Assembly (NCBI RefSeq): GCF_026745355.1
Contig: NC_079206.1
Coordinates: forward strand, 44,151,342-44,215,341
Direction of reading: 5' to 3'
Origin: Beta vulgaris subsp. vulgaris
Taxonomy: Eukaryota > Streptophyta > Magnoliopsida > Caryophyllales > Amaranthaceae
Length of the DNA stretch: 64,000 nt
A program made the translations under genes and the position numbers. Shown one piece after another: positions 1 through 10,214 of this stretch. Position 1 is the first letter of the stretch. The number at the start of each line of letters is the position of its first letter. The notes beneath the pieces were generated by a model. The model was not told where the DNA came from and made no database searches. It saw only the letters and a list, made by a program, of their open reading frames with translations.

Positions 1-226
1 TCTTTTGGTCCACATACTTTTTCCCATGCAATCAAAGCCAATTTATTTTTTCCAGCTATACTTCCCCAATAGAGCTTCCTGTAATTCTCCACAATTTTAT
101 AAATATATTTAAAGTATATTTATATATGTTTTCGTATTTAAATAATTAATTTCTTAAAGTGATGACTATTTTTAAAGGTAAAGGATTATTTAATGTTTTA
201 AATTATCAAATTTTTTTTGAGTCATA
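1..226. other. AT-rich sequence without recognisable gene
   Basis: Only short AT-rich stretches with stops in every frame. I see no coding region, repeat end or RNA gene here. Confidence 0.6.
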
Positions 227-459
227 CTTCTTCCTCTGTTTTTTTATCATTCTCACTTTCCTATGTGCGTCTCCCAATGCACTTCTTTGAACTTAAATAT
301 CTTTCATTATATATTAGTGAAAATTATAACGATTGAATATTAATAATGTACTAATTGAGACGAATCAAATAAGACCCCACATAGTCTTGAGAAGATTCTC
401 TCTAATTATGAATAGTGCCAAGATTTCAAGTGAGAAATATATATAAAAAAAAGAGGGAG
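227..459. mobile_element. Stowaway-like MITE, copy 1
   Basis: The left end reads CTTCTTCCTCTGTTTTTT after a TA and the right end is its inverted counterpart AAAAAAGAGGGAG before a TA, the TA duplication and CTCCCTC-type terminus of Stowaway (Tc1/mariner) MITEs. The interior includes GACGAATCAAATAAGACCCC, which recurs in the MITEs at 18881 and 41988, so the three belong to one family. It is 233 bp and non-coding. Seen: ends, TA and shared interior. Known: the family signature. Confidence 0.75.
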
Positions 460-1910
460 TACTTTGAAGGTTATTTAATATTTAATTATTTTGAGTTGTA
501 GTGTAAAAGATTTTAAAATATTGGGTTAGAGGAGCCCAAACCTCTATAACTTTTTATAGAATCACCTTTTATTAAAACAACCCATTAAGCCCAATTCTCT
601 TTTGGATCCCTAGTGGGGGAACCTATAAGTACTTCCCTCATTAACAATTTTGCCACATTACACAATACCCTACTTTCTCTCTTCCACTATCTCCTCTTAC
701 GACACACTCCTTTTTCTCTTTTCCTCGCCCGACTTTTCTTTCTTTCCCTCGGTTCACTTGCCGCCTAGCCGACCACCATCGTCGCAGCCTTGCGCCGGTC
801 CTTCCCTCTCCTTGGCTACCGGTTTTTCTCCCTCCTCTTTGGTTATTTTCTTCCTCGTCTATATTATGTTGATGATTAGTTTAATGTTTTAAGTATTATT
901 TTGGTGGTTTGATGATTAAAGTTTATATCTTTAACTCTGATAATACTAGCTTTCTTTGCATGCAATGCGTGCGTGACTTATTTTCGTAATTATTATGAAA
1001 CTTCATCTAAATATAATTTTGAATGATGTAATTTACAATCATTATTAGTTCTAATTAAATATCATGTGGTGCAAATACAAAATATAAGAAATACTTGATG
1101 AAGAAGTTGTTTTATAAGTATTTTTATTGCTTGTTAATGGATGTTGGTATATTGCTATTGCATTTCAAAGTTAGGTAAAATTAAAATTTTATGTCTTTGG
1201 TTTTGTAATTGATTTGAAAATTGCTTTAGTTATGTTAATTTGTTCTTTAATCATAAACTTTTTCTTTTAATACACATATTTTATGAAAGTTTATTTTAGC
1301 TACTTTGAACTTCCTTTGATATACATATTTTAAATTAGGAAGGGTTATGATTGAGGAAAATCTCAAAATCTTAATAGGTAATATTTTTTATTGAATGAAG
1401 GGTTAAAAAGTCTTTGCAAAGGTGGACGCCATAGCTCCCCTCTTGGCTTATATAATGGAGATTAATTTCAGATTATATAATTAGTTTAATAGATTAAATA
1501 ATTTCATATATAATATATATGTTTAAATTAGGTTTTTAAGCATGAAAGCATGTATTTTTGATGTTTTATAGAGTTAGAACTATAGTACTATGTTAGAGTT
1601 TATGAAAATTGGGTACTTTAATATTTATAATTATTTTACAGTAAGTTCAAAAGGGCTTGAAAGATATTCTAGGTTGCTGGAATCTCTATTCTATAAGGCA
1701 ACTAGGGGGGACACCAAAAAATAGACAAAAAGAAAAAACAACAAAATAAAAAATACATCCAACTGCAACACAACTCGGCAATTAAAAAACAAAACAAAAA
1801 AACAAATTACACACAACTGCAATACAATTCCATTTCTCAATTCTATTCCACCAACTTCTACCCGTCAATTCTACCTTCGGGTTCTATGAACAACACAACA
1901 ACATCAACAA
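460..1910. other. AT-rich intergenic stretch
   Basis: An 80-codon frame at 650-892 is Ser/Pro-rich low complexity with no family resemblance. From about 1720 the sequence is A/C-rich simple sequence. I see no gene. Confidence 0.5.
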
Positions 1911-2230
1911 ACCACAATTCAGAATACCAATTGTTTTTACACAATACAAGGTAATTACAGTGATTTGTTCATAAAAATTATACATGATATGTTTATAAAT
2001 ACATCATTCATTTCCATGCAGAGTACTTTGAGTTTCACAAGCGCCAAAATACACAATCGAACCACAAATCAGAATACCAATTGTTTTCACCAATACAAGG
2101 TAATTACAAATTTACAATGATATGCTCATAAAAATTATACATGCTATGTTTATAAATACATCATTCATTTCCAAGTATGAATTTCATGCAGGGTAGTTTC
2201 AGTTTCACAAGCGCCAAAATACACAGTCCA
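1911..2230. repeat. Tandem direct repeat, two units of about 150 and 170 bp
   Basis: Unit 1 (1911-2060) and unit 2 (2061-2230) both begin ACCACAA(A/T)TCAGAATACC and end near CAAGCGCCAAAATACACA. Unit 2 carries a roughly 17-bp insertion before its end. A short third piece (CATTTCCAAGTATGA) recurs at about 2340. The repeat is non-coding and lies immediately left of a gypsy integrase fragment. Confidence 0.8.
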
Positions 2231-2353
2231 ATACAAGCAAAAACAATAATATGTAGTACTTGCTTCTCTCTAACACCATATTTTTTTTCCTTTTTGTAAT
2301 AAGATTTGATTGTGATTTTTGTGTTATCAATGTGAAGTTCATTTCCAAGTATG

Positions 2354-2473
2354 ATTTCTCGAAGGACATAGTCCCTCTCTTGGGGAGTCAAGAACAATTG
2401 TACAAGAAATCATTCACCCACCCCTTCCTCCGCTGCTTGACTCCCCAAGAGGGGACTATGTTCTTCGAGAAAT
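2354..2473. repeat. Inverted repeat (about 38-bp arms) made from integrase sequence
   Basis: The arm at 2354-2392 is the near-perfect reverse complement of 2436-2473, with a loop of about 43 bp. Both arms derive from the same part of the gypsy integrase gene (compare 5642-5680). A flipped piece has therefore been joined to the forward copy. This looks like a fold-back or template-switch rearrangement, not a transposon end. Confidence 0.8.
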
Positions 2474-2733
2474 ATATCAAGGGGCAAGCGAAAGTCATCA
2501 AGGAGCTAGAACCATCACAGTTAAGGCTCTTCGAGCAGGGTACTATTGGCCCACCATGAGAGAAGACGCCTCGAAGTTGGTCCAAAAGTGCAAAGACTGC
2601 CAGATGCATGCCAACCTTCCTCATCAAGCTGCTAGCTCTTTAACCACCATTCAAGCTCCACTGCCATTCGATATGTGGGGAATGGACCTTTTGGGACCCT
2701 TTCCCCCTGCTTCAAGACAACGAAGATTTCTCT
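2393..2733 (+). pseudogene. Ty3/gypsy integrase fragment (zinc-binding domain and start of catalytic core)
   Basis: Two overlapping frames (2260-2559 and 2556-2747) give the H-H-C-C zinc-binding region with CKDCQMHANLPH, then the core start MWGMDLLGPFPP, which contains the first catalytic Asp. It is almost identical to 5600-5938 in the gypsy element downstream, so it is a duplicated piece. It keeps the reading YYWPTMRED across a site where the downstream copy has lost a base. It ends abruptly at 2733, where a CACTA terminus begins. It cannot encode an active integrase because most of the core and the C-terminus are missing. Confidence 0.85.
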
Positions 2734-4328
2734 CACTAGTAGAATAAATGCTTATTGTTGCGGTCATTAAGTGGCCTATTGCGGCGGTTTTAGCCGTGCA
2801 GCAATAGGTAATTAATATATTGTTGTGGTTTTAATTCGCGGCAATATCGAAACATATTGCTGCGGTTTCTGGGCAAAATCGCAGCCATAAGTTCATTTTT
2901 AATTAAAATAAGTACAACGTATTGCTGCGATTTTGGCTAGAAACCGCAACAATAGGTTGGCCTATTGCTGCGGTTGTTTCCCAAAACTGCAGCAATAGGT
3001 CATGGTACAGGTAATTTTTTTTTTTTTTTTTTTTTTTTGCATTTCGCAATTATTGAAAAATTAAAAGCATGCAACTAACCCATCCACTATCCACCAAATT
3101 TGCAGACAAAATGAAGATGAAATGACATGAATCTCATTAATATATAAAGATAAAAAAATTAGTTACATAAATAATACAAAAGATAAAAAAGTAAAATGAA
3201 AAGGCAAAAATAACAAAACAACTATTACAACTTAATGACTAATTACAAAAATTATAATAAAAACAAAAAAATATGTTAGAAAAAATAAGAAACTGATCTA
3301 AAAAACGAGAAATCAAAAAAAATAAAATCCTAAAACGAAAAAATCTACAAACATATATAAAAAAAGAAAACAATTAAAAAAAAAATCCTAAAACAGATCA
3401 AAAAACGAAAAAAAAGAAAACGAAAAAACAAAAACGACAAAAAAAAGGATTCATGGCGCCATGGTGAACCGGATCTCGTTTCTCAAACGAACGAACCAGA
3501 TCTCGTTTCTCCTTTACAGTGCCGGTACGGTGAACGACGAGGAAATGAAGATGAAGCGCGAAGATCGTCTCAACCAGATCTTTCTCAATGAAGCGCCATG
3601 GTCGACAGATCGTCATTTGACCTCTCATGACCTCTCTGTAAATGATTCATTTCGCGTCTCAACCAGATCATTCTCGTTTCGCAATGGTCAACGGAGTCCG
3701 CGTTTCTCATTTTTCCATGGTCGAAAGTGAAGGATGAGAGGAGGATCGAAGATGGAGGGTCGAAGGTGAGGGTGAATGACGAGAGGAGTGAGGGTGAACG
3801 GTCGAAGGTGAAGGGTGAGTGGAGGGTGAGAGGAGGGTCAAAGGTGAAGGTGAAATGAAGGTGAAGGTGAAGGTGAAGGTGAAGGTGAAGGTGAAGGGTG
3901 AGAGGAGGGTAAAGGGTAAGAGGAGGGAGGATGATAAAGATTGGGTGAGAGGATGAGAGGATAGTGAGGAAAAAACCAAACCCTAGCTGATTATTGCACG
4001 TCGTTTATACTTTTTTTTTTAAATATTTTTTAATGATATTGTTGCGGTTCTTCCAAGAACCGCAACAATATATTAAAATAATACTTTTAAAAATTATTTC
4101 AATATATTGTTGCGGTTCTTAACGAAAATCGCAGCAATATGTATGGTAAAAAAGACAATTTTTTTCAATAATTTTCCAGCCGATATCATATTGCTACGGT
4201 TTTTGGCCGAAACCAAAACAATATCTTTATTTTATATTTTACCTTTTCTATTTACGTGATATATTGTTGCGTATGGATAAAATTGCAACAATACCACCAC
4301 AGCAATAAGCAATACCACCGCAGCAACT
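2734..4328. mobile_element. CACTA-type non-autonomous element, right end lost
   Basis: It starts with CACTAGTAGAATAAATGC, a CACTA (En/Spm) terminus, directly after TCT. Sub-terminal palindromic repeats of the type CCTATTGCTGCGGTT, and their complements, occupy 2750-3010 and 4030-4325, as expected for both flanks of such an element. The centre is A-rich, with a GGTGAA minisatellite. No ..TAGTG right terminus is present. The repeats run straight into gypsy sequence at about 4329, across a 10-bp microhomology (TGCGTATGGA at 4266 and 4329). No transposase is encoded. Confidence 0.75.
3843..3898. repeat. GGTGAA hexamer minisatellite
   Basis: About eight consecutive copies of GGTGAA lie within a wider G/A-rich tract (3720-3960) of the CACTA-type element. 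The 90-codon Thr/Phe/Ser-rich minus-strand frame over it is only the translation of the repeat. Confidence 0.85.
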
Positions 4329-4329
4329 G

Positions 4330-5010
4330 CGTATGGAAAGTGCCTCGGCTTCCTCGTAGATGAAAGGGGCATAGAAGCTAACCCCGACAAAATTGAAGCC
4401 ATCATCGAGATGAAAAGCCCTCGAACTGTCAAAGAAGTCCAGCACCTAACCGGATGCATGACGGAACTAGCACGCTTTCTGTCACGATCAGCTGACAAGA
4501 GCTTATACTTCTTCAGGCGGCTAAAACAGCCGACATTCGACTGGGACGACGCTGCGGAAGAAGCGTTTCAACAGCTCAAAGCACATCTGGCTAGCCTTCC
4601 CAAGCTTGTCTCCCCCTTGCAGGGAGAGACACTCTTTGTCTATCTAGCCGTATCAGATCACGCCCTCATCATCGTCCTAGTCGCAGAGCGCGAGAAGAAT
4701 CAACATCCCGTATACTTCATAAGCTACGCCCTTCGAGGCGCAGAAACCAACACCAATAGAGAAGATGATCTTCGCTCTTGTCCTCGCCACTCGCAAGCTC
4801 AAGCCTTACTTTCAGGCTCATCCCATCAAAGTCCTCACCAGCCAGCCCATTCGAAAAGTCATCGAAGGAGGGAACCAATTTAGTAGGGTGACGGACTGGT
4901 TTAATCAACTATCGAACTTCGACATCGAATTCGAACCACGACGTGCTATCAAAGCCCAAGCGTTGGCGGACTTCGAATGCACCTCCAGGCTGAGCCTACG
5001 GAGGAAGGCT
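4330..5010 (+). pseudogene. Gypsy pol: RT thumb/connection and first RNase H
   Basis: The sequence enters inside the reverse transcriptase (KCLGFLVDERGIEANPDK, typical of the region after the catalytic YxDD). It continues through RT connection motifs (VQHLTGCMTELARFLSRSA, then FDWDDAAEEAFQQLK) into Ty3-type RNase H (SDHALIIVLV and then HPVYFISYALRGAE). A frameshift near 4760 moves the frame to 4765-5076 (IFALVLATRKLKPYFQAHP, DWFNQLSNFDIEFEPR). The upstream RT catalytic half is absent. It is a dead fragment of a polyprotein that would copy RNA to DNA and degrade the RNA strand. Confidence 0.85.
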
Positions 5011-5483
5011 TCTAGGAGCTATTTATCGATGGATCGTCATCCAAGGTCAGATGTGGTGACGGACTCTTGGTCCTAGACCCACAAAAGAACAGAAAAGAGT
5101 ATGCAATAAAGTTCGACTTTATCGCCTCGGATAATGAGGCTGAATACGAAGCACCACTGCTTAGGATCCAGCTATGCAAGACAGCTTGGGCTCGAAAACT
5201 CAAAACTCACTCCGACTCCCACCTTATTGTCGGGCAAGTGACAGGGGAGTTCGAGGGCAAGGAATACAACATGAAGATGTATTTGAAGAAAATTAAAGAA
5301 GAAATTGTTGATCTAACCCCCTTCACTATCACTCACATCCCTTGTTCTGAGAATCAACAAGCTAACGCACTATCAAGGCTGGCCAGCTCAGCTGAGGATC
5401 TCTCACCCCGGCCAATCATGTGGGAGGTCCTCAAAGCTCCAAGCATCAATTGGGGGGGGGGGGGGGGTAGCCACCCTCGATAG
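5011..5483 (+). pseudogene. Gypsy pol: second (Tat-type) RNase H
   Basis: Frame 5067-5483 reads YAIKFDFIASDNEAEYEA, then SDSHLIVGQVTGEFE and IPCSENQQANALSRLAS. The pattern AEYEA ... SDS ... N-xx-ADALS is that of the extra, cellular-like RNase H carried by Tat-lineage gypsy elements, separate from the Ty3-type RNase H just upstream. The first Asp of the fold lies in another frame near 5025, so one frameshift splits the domain. The frame ends beside a run of 16 G at 5452-5467, which probably shifts the downstream frame. Confidence 0.75.
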
Positions 5484-5489
5484 AATCCC

Positions 5490-6731
5490 CACTTGGATGG
5501 ATAAAATCATATCCTTCTCCAGAGATGGTGTCCTGCCCCAAGATTATCTCGAGGCAGAAAGAGTGCAGAGGCAAGCTCGATGGTTCACATATCACAAAGA
5601 ACAATTGTACAAGAAATCATTCACCCACCCCCTCCTCCGCTACTTGACTCCCCAAGAGGGGGACTATGTCCTTCGAGAAATACATCAAGGGGTAAGCAAA
5701 AGTCACCAAGGAGCTAGAACCATCACAGCTAAGGCTCTTCGAGCAAGGTACTACTGGCCACAATGAGAGAAGACGCCTCGAAGTTGGTCCAAAAGTGCAA
5801 AGACTGCCAGATGCATGCCAACCTTCCTCATCAAGCTGCTAGTTCTGTAACCACCATTCAAGCTCCCCTGCCATTCGATATGTGGGGAATGGACCTTTTA
5901 GGACCCTTTCCCCCTTCTTCTGGACAACGAAGATTTCTCTTGGTAGCTATCGATTACTTCATAAAGTGGGTAGAGGATGCACATCTCGCCTCCATCACTG
6001 ATAAACAAGTCCAGCAATTCATCGGCAAAACTTGATCACTATATTCGGGGTTCCTCGAGTCCTAATATCAGATGATAGATGCCAGTTCAACAGTGGACCA
6101 ACTTGAGACTATTGTTCTAGGTTTAGCATCGAAACCAGATTCTCTGTCGTCAGTTGACCTCAGACTAACGAACAAGCGGAAGCAGCGAATAAAGTAGTTC
6201 TGAAAGGATTGAAAACTATGCTCGAAGGAGCCAAAGGTTCATGGATCGGCGACCTACCAGGCGTCCTGTGGTCAACGAGTACAACGGTCCGGGAAGCAAC
6301 TGGATAAACACCATTCAACTTGGTGTATGGTAGTGAGGTTGTGCTACCCATCGAAGTTGGCATTCCCTCACCCAGGATAACCTTCTATGATTACAATAGC
6401 AACGAAGCTAAAAAGAAGGTCAACCTCGACCTACTCCCAGAAACTCGAGGCAACGACCTCTTGAAAGTTATTTCCTACAAACTCAAACTGACACGGCTAT
6501 TCAATCATCGGGTCAAGCATCGACCATTTCAGGTCAATGATTGTGTCTTAAGGAAACTTGAAGCCACGGGTCGAGAGCCTCGACTTGGCAAGTTGCAACC
6601 CATCTGGGAGGGACCTTACAAAGTCACTTAAGTAGTTCGACAAGGCAGTTACCGCCTCAAAGATCAAGAAGGGTGTCCCCCCCCCCCCCCGACCATGGAA
6701 CGCAAATAACCTTCGTAAGTTCTATGTTTAA
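5490..6731 (+). pseudogene. Gypsy pol: integrase, frameshifted
   Basis: The zinc-binding domain (HQGVSKSHQGAR, then CKDCQMH) spans 5497-5840 but is broken by a one-base loss giving a TGA near 5764. The core follows (WGMDLLGPFPP with the first Asp, SDDRCQFNSG near 6070 with the second Asp, TNEQAEAANK near 6165 with the Glu region). The C-terminal part is at 6320-6631 (NLVYGSEVVLPIEVG, then GKLQPIWEGPYKV), and pol ends at the TAA at 6729-6731. At least four stops or frameshifts, including a run of 14 C at 6677-6690, make it inactive. Confidence 0.85.
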
Positions 6732-7391
6732 GCGTATCCCTCGAGCTTAGAGGCATAACATGTTAGTTAAAGCTCAACTTTTGTAAAATCACTTGCTTTT
6801 TTGCATTGATTCATAGGTCTTGTAAAATCACTTGGCCTCTTAGGGCATTTATTTATAGCTATTGTAAAGAATCACTTAGCCTTTAGTGGGCACTGATTCA
6901 AACTAATTTATGTAAAGGTTACTTAGCAATTACTGGTCTTATGAAACGAGTGTCGAATCAAGTTGTAAAAAGTTGTATGACCATCGAGTCTTGGTTTAAA
7001 GCATGAAAATTAGCAAATCTCGAAGGCACAAACTTAAACAGAAACAAGGCAAAGTGCAAAGAATCGAGTTTTATTCCATTTATCGAGATACAAGGTACCG
7101 AAGTAGCCAGCTTACAAGTTAAAGAAAAAATCTAAGGCAAGCAAGAAAGCTTAAGGGTTCAACATTAACCCTGGTAGGAGGCAGCTGAGAAGACCACGCG
7201 AGAAGAATAGAAGAAGAAGATACCATGAGCTCGATCCTGGCAGCAAAGAGGTAGGAGCTTGATTCCCGCAACCAAGCAAGAGCTCGATGCCAAGAAGAAG
7301 ATGCGAGCGGAAGTGGTCAGCCCTCGAGGTTACCAGGGGCAAGAGCCTGGTCCTCGACCTTGGAGGCCTCACCACTGCCCCCCGCATCCTC
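6732..7391. other. Gypsy post-pol spacer
   Basis: This is non-coding sequence between the pol stop and the antisense frames. It shows loosely repeated phrases (TTGTAAAATCACTTG and similar at 6780-6860). No gene is seen. Confidence 0.6.
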
Positions 7392-8444
7392 TTAAGAAAG
7401 CGCTCCAACGCCTTTCTCCACTTCAGCCCAGGAGAGACCAGGGGATACCTTCTCGAGAACGGCCCACACCTTTCGGAGGGCCTCAGCATGGCCTACCTCG
7501 AAAGCCTGTAGTGATGCATCTTCGAGAAAGGTCCTCCCCTCCGAGGAAAGCTTCCAGTTGTTGATGATCGCGTCCCGACAGTTGCGAGCTTCGGCAATTG
7601 CTTCCTCAACCCTCTTATTGGCCTTCTCAGCCTTCTCTTGGGCCTTCTTGCAATCCTTGACGACCTCCCGTCGTCTACGGCTGGCCGAGTCCCTCTGCTT
7701 CCTGAGGTCCTTGATGGACTGCTCAAGGTCAACCACCTTCTTGTCGAAGGACTTCTGAGCCTTCTTGATCACCTCCTCAGCCTCCGAGAGCCCCAGCTTA
7801 GCTATCCGGAGGCGATTGACTAGGGCGGATCTATCGTTAGAGGACATCTCCCCTGTCGAGCCATCGGCGGTTAGCCTAGGCTTAGACCTTCGAGCCAGGG
7901 TCGATAACCTGATCGATAGCTGTTGCAAGGAAATAACATGAGTTAGCATCGAGTTATAAATAATTACAAAGAAATGTATGGCAAAGCAAAGTTACCTCAA
8001 CCAGAGTAGCCTTAACGGTCTCGATCTCCTGACCCTCGTGGGATAGGCAACCCTTCTCATCGGCCTCCGTCATCAGATGCCTGTGAGGCCTTATCAAACC
8101 GCGAGGCCATTTGGGCGCTCGAGAGTGCCAAGAAAGGCACCCGGAAGGGTTCCTCCCTCCACGGCCTCTTCCTTGAAGGTGGGGCACCCTTCGACCCAAA
8201 AGCAGCCACTGGCTGCAGTCCTCGAGCTTAACCTCTAAAGGTTCTTGCTTGGGGACCAGCGCAGGTGGGGGTAAGCTTCCTCCCTCAGTTGAGGTAGCGC
8301 CCTTTGTAAGACCATCAGGGAGGATGGCCTTTGAAGCAATTTCCGATCCCTTGTCGAAGGGGAAGCGGAACTCGAGCTGGACTTAGCCAGCTGGTGGCGT
8401 TTAGCCGCTCGAAGTGCCTCGACGGTAACCAAAGGCTGAGACAT
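7392..8444 (-). pseudogene. Antisense ORF 1 of the gypsy element (coiled-coil protein, decayed)
   Basis: It reads leftwards from an ATG at 8444 (MSQPLVTVEALRAAKRHQ, followed by a Ser-rich stretch). Several frame changes follow before an exon ending near 7996. A plausible 76-bp intron (7920-7995; donor GTAACT, acceptor CAACAG) leads to an exon down to 7392, with long Lys/Glu/Arg-rich heptads (SEAEEVIKKAQKSFDKKV and on), a clear coiled coil of about 100 residues, then NNWKLSSEGRTFLED. A TATA-like box and CT-rich leader sit upstream at 8445-8550. Antisense genes here are known in Tat elements, but their function is not established. The frame is degraded. Confidence 0.55.
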
Positions 8445-8540
8445 AGCACTCGAGATGAAAAATAGGGTTGATGGTGGAGATGAAGTAGAGAGAGAAGAAG
8501 AGAAATGAGATTTTGAGTTATAAGAGTTACCCGGTTATGT

Positions 8541-8550
8541 ACTTATAAAG
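8541..8550 (-). promoter_or_regulatory. Candidate TATA box for antisense ORF 1
   Basis: On the minus strand CTTTATAAGT is followed, after about 30-90 nt, by a CT-rich leader (TTCTCTTCTTCTCTCTCT) and then the ATG at 8444. That spacing and composition fit a plant RNA polymerase II promoter and 5' UTR. It is inferred from sequence only. Confidence 0.45.
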
Positions 8551-8896
8551 AAACAAGATCGCGATTCCCAAGGTTGAAATAAATTCAACCCCCTCATTGG
8601 GCTACACTTGTCGGCCCATCAATGTCAAACACGCGCCACGCGCTTGTCACGTATCTCAGGACTCAAGCTGATGTTACAAGCACCTCGAGGGTCATCGAGA
8701 CTCGACGATGTCATACCTCGAAAGACTATTATCGACTAACGCAAAGTAAAGGTTGAAAATATAGCGAGAAAACAAGGAGAGGCAAAGCATTGAAAAAGTC
8801 AAAAGTTTCATTCATTAAGTAAAGATTTGCATCCTAAAAGCCACTAAGGGCTTGGCTAATTACAAAATAGGCAAAAGGCAAAATCAACTAAGGAAC

Positions 8897-10214
8897 TCAG
8901 TCAGAGCTGCTCGAAGAGTCGCTGATCGAGGTGCTCGGGGTATCGTCATAATCGAGGGACGTGGAGGCACTCGAATCGGCTTGATCCTTAGGGTCCTCCT
9001 TTCCAACCTCGACATCATGAACCTCGTTTGCCAAAGTCCCCTCGATATCGAGGAGATCATCAGCTTCGAGCTCAGCAGCAATGATGGAATTGTACTCCCC
9101 CTCGACCGTGCTCTAGTCGACTTAGGAATGTGTCTTTCCCAAGGCCTCTCCAAGCTTGCCTAAAGTTACTTCTGTGGCGACCTCGGTCCCACGCAGCCCC
9201 ATATCAGCAAGGAAATCCTTGCCGGCCTGGGAGTCCTTCCACTCCTGGATGATGAGCTCCCTCGCCTCCGAGGTCTCGCCTTTCGAAGCATCATTTATGC
9301 GCTTGACTGAATCCCGTTGGCTCACGACATCCTTGATCTTTTGGTCCTGTAGAGCCTTCTCGTCGATGAGCTTCTTCTTCTTCTTCACAGCTAGCTCCTT
9401 CTCAAGCCTGTCGATTTCAGGATGGTGGCTCGAAGCAAGCTTCGTCTGCTCAGCCAGGTCCTCTCGAAGCTTCCGGAATCCTATAGTATGTTGATGGCTC
9501 ATTACTGCCATTCGAATCAAATGCTGAAACAAAGCATCAAGCAGCACTTACGTCGATCCAAGAAGAGTTAGAACTTCGACCTCCTCCTCCTCGATCAAAT
9601 CTCGGCAGACCTGTATGTCCGCCCTGGTAAGGAAGCGCTTCACAGCCGAATCGAAGCGACTAGCCTTCTCCATCCCAAACAGCTCCGTGAAGGGTTGCGT
9701 GGGGGCTCCATTTCCGAGTTCTTCCTCGTTTTATGAATTGGAGAATTCTCCTCTCGAGGGGGGATGCCTCCCCAGTGTCTCGAGACTTGGATGATCCCCC
9801 CTTCGATCGAGGAGCGGAGTCTGCAACGATCTTTCTCCGGTCTCCACCCCCGTGAGGAGTAATGATGGCCGATGCAGTGGGGGGTCGAGTTTTAGGCTTC
9901 GAGGGATCCTGTGAGCAAGAGGGTTATTCATCATAACAATAGAAAAGAAAAGGTCGAGAAGGGGCAGATATTACCTTAAAGGCTCAAGGAACTCGAGTGT
10001 CTCCCCTCGACACCCTCTGTCGAATTTGGTCATGCACCCGTTGGTTGGCCGTTGGACGCTTCTGCATCTCCTCGTTGAGTTTTTGGCAGGTAATAACTAC
10101 AATAAAAGAAATCAAGTTAGTAATCACACTAAAAGTAGTCGGGATCAGATCCCCATTTATTGAGGTAATGAATTCTAGAAAAACCACTTCACACTTACCC
10201 ATTAAAGCAATCAA
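8897..10214 (-). pseudogene. Antisense ORF 2 of the gypsy element (spliced, coiled coil, acidic tail)
   Basis: Read leftwards. A likely exon at 10096-9975 (QKLNEEMQKRPTANQR) is bounded by TATTGTAG and a GTAATA donor. A 66-bp intron (9909-9974) ends in CTCACAG before the exon starting DPSKPKTRPP. Further left come EKASRFDSAVKRFLTRAD, then a coiled coil at 9122-9547 and WKDSQAGKDFLADMG, and an Asp/Ser-rich tail ending at the TGA at 8897-8899. In-frame stops occur in the 9984 and 9116-9124 areas, and there is a frameshift near 9730. WK-S--G--FL resembles the end of antisense ORF 1, so the two are probably diverged duplicates. Function unknown. Confidence 0.5.

Noticed and set aside
650..892. 80-codon frame MPHYTIPYFLSS...
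   Set aside because: Low-complexity Ser/Pro/Phe sequence from a CT-rich tract; no domain, no splice context.
3707..3979. Minus-strand Thr/Phe/Ser-rich frame
   Set aside because: Opposite-strand reading of the GGTGAA minisatellite.
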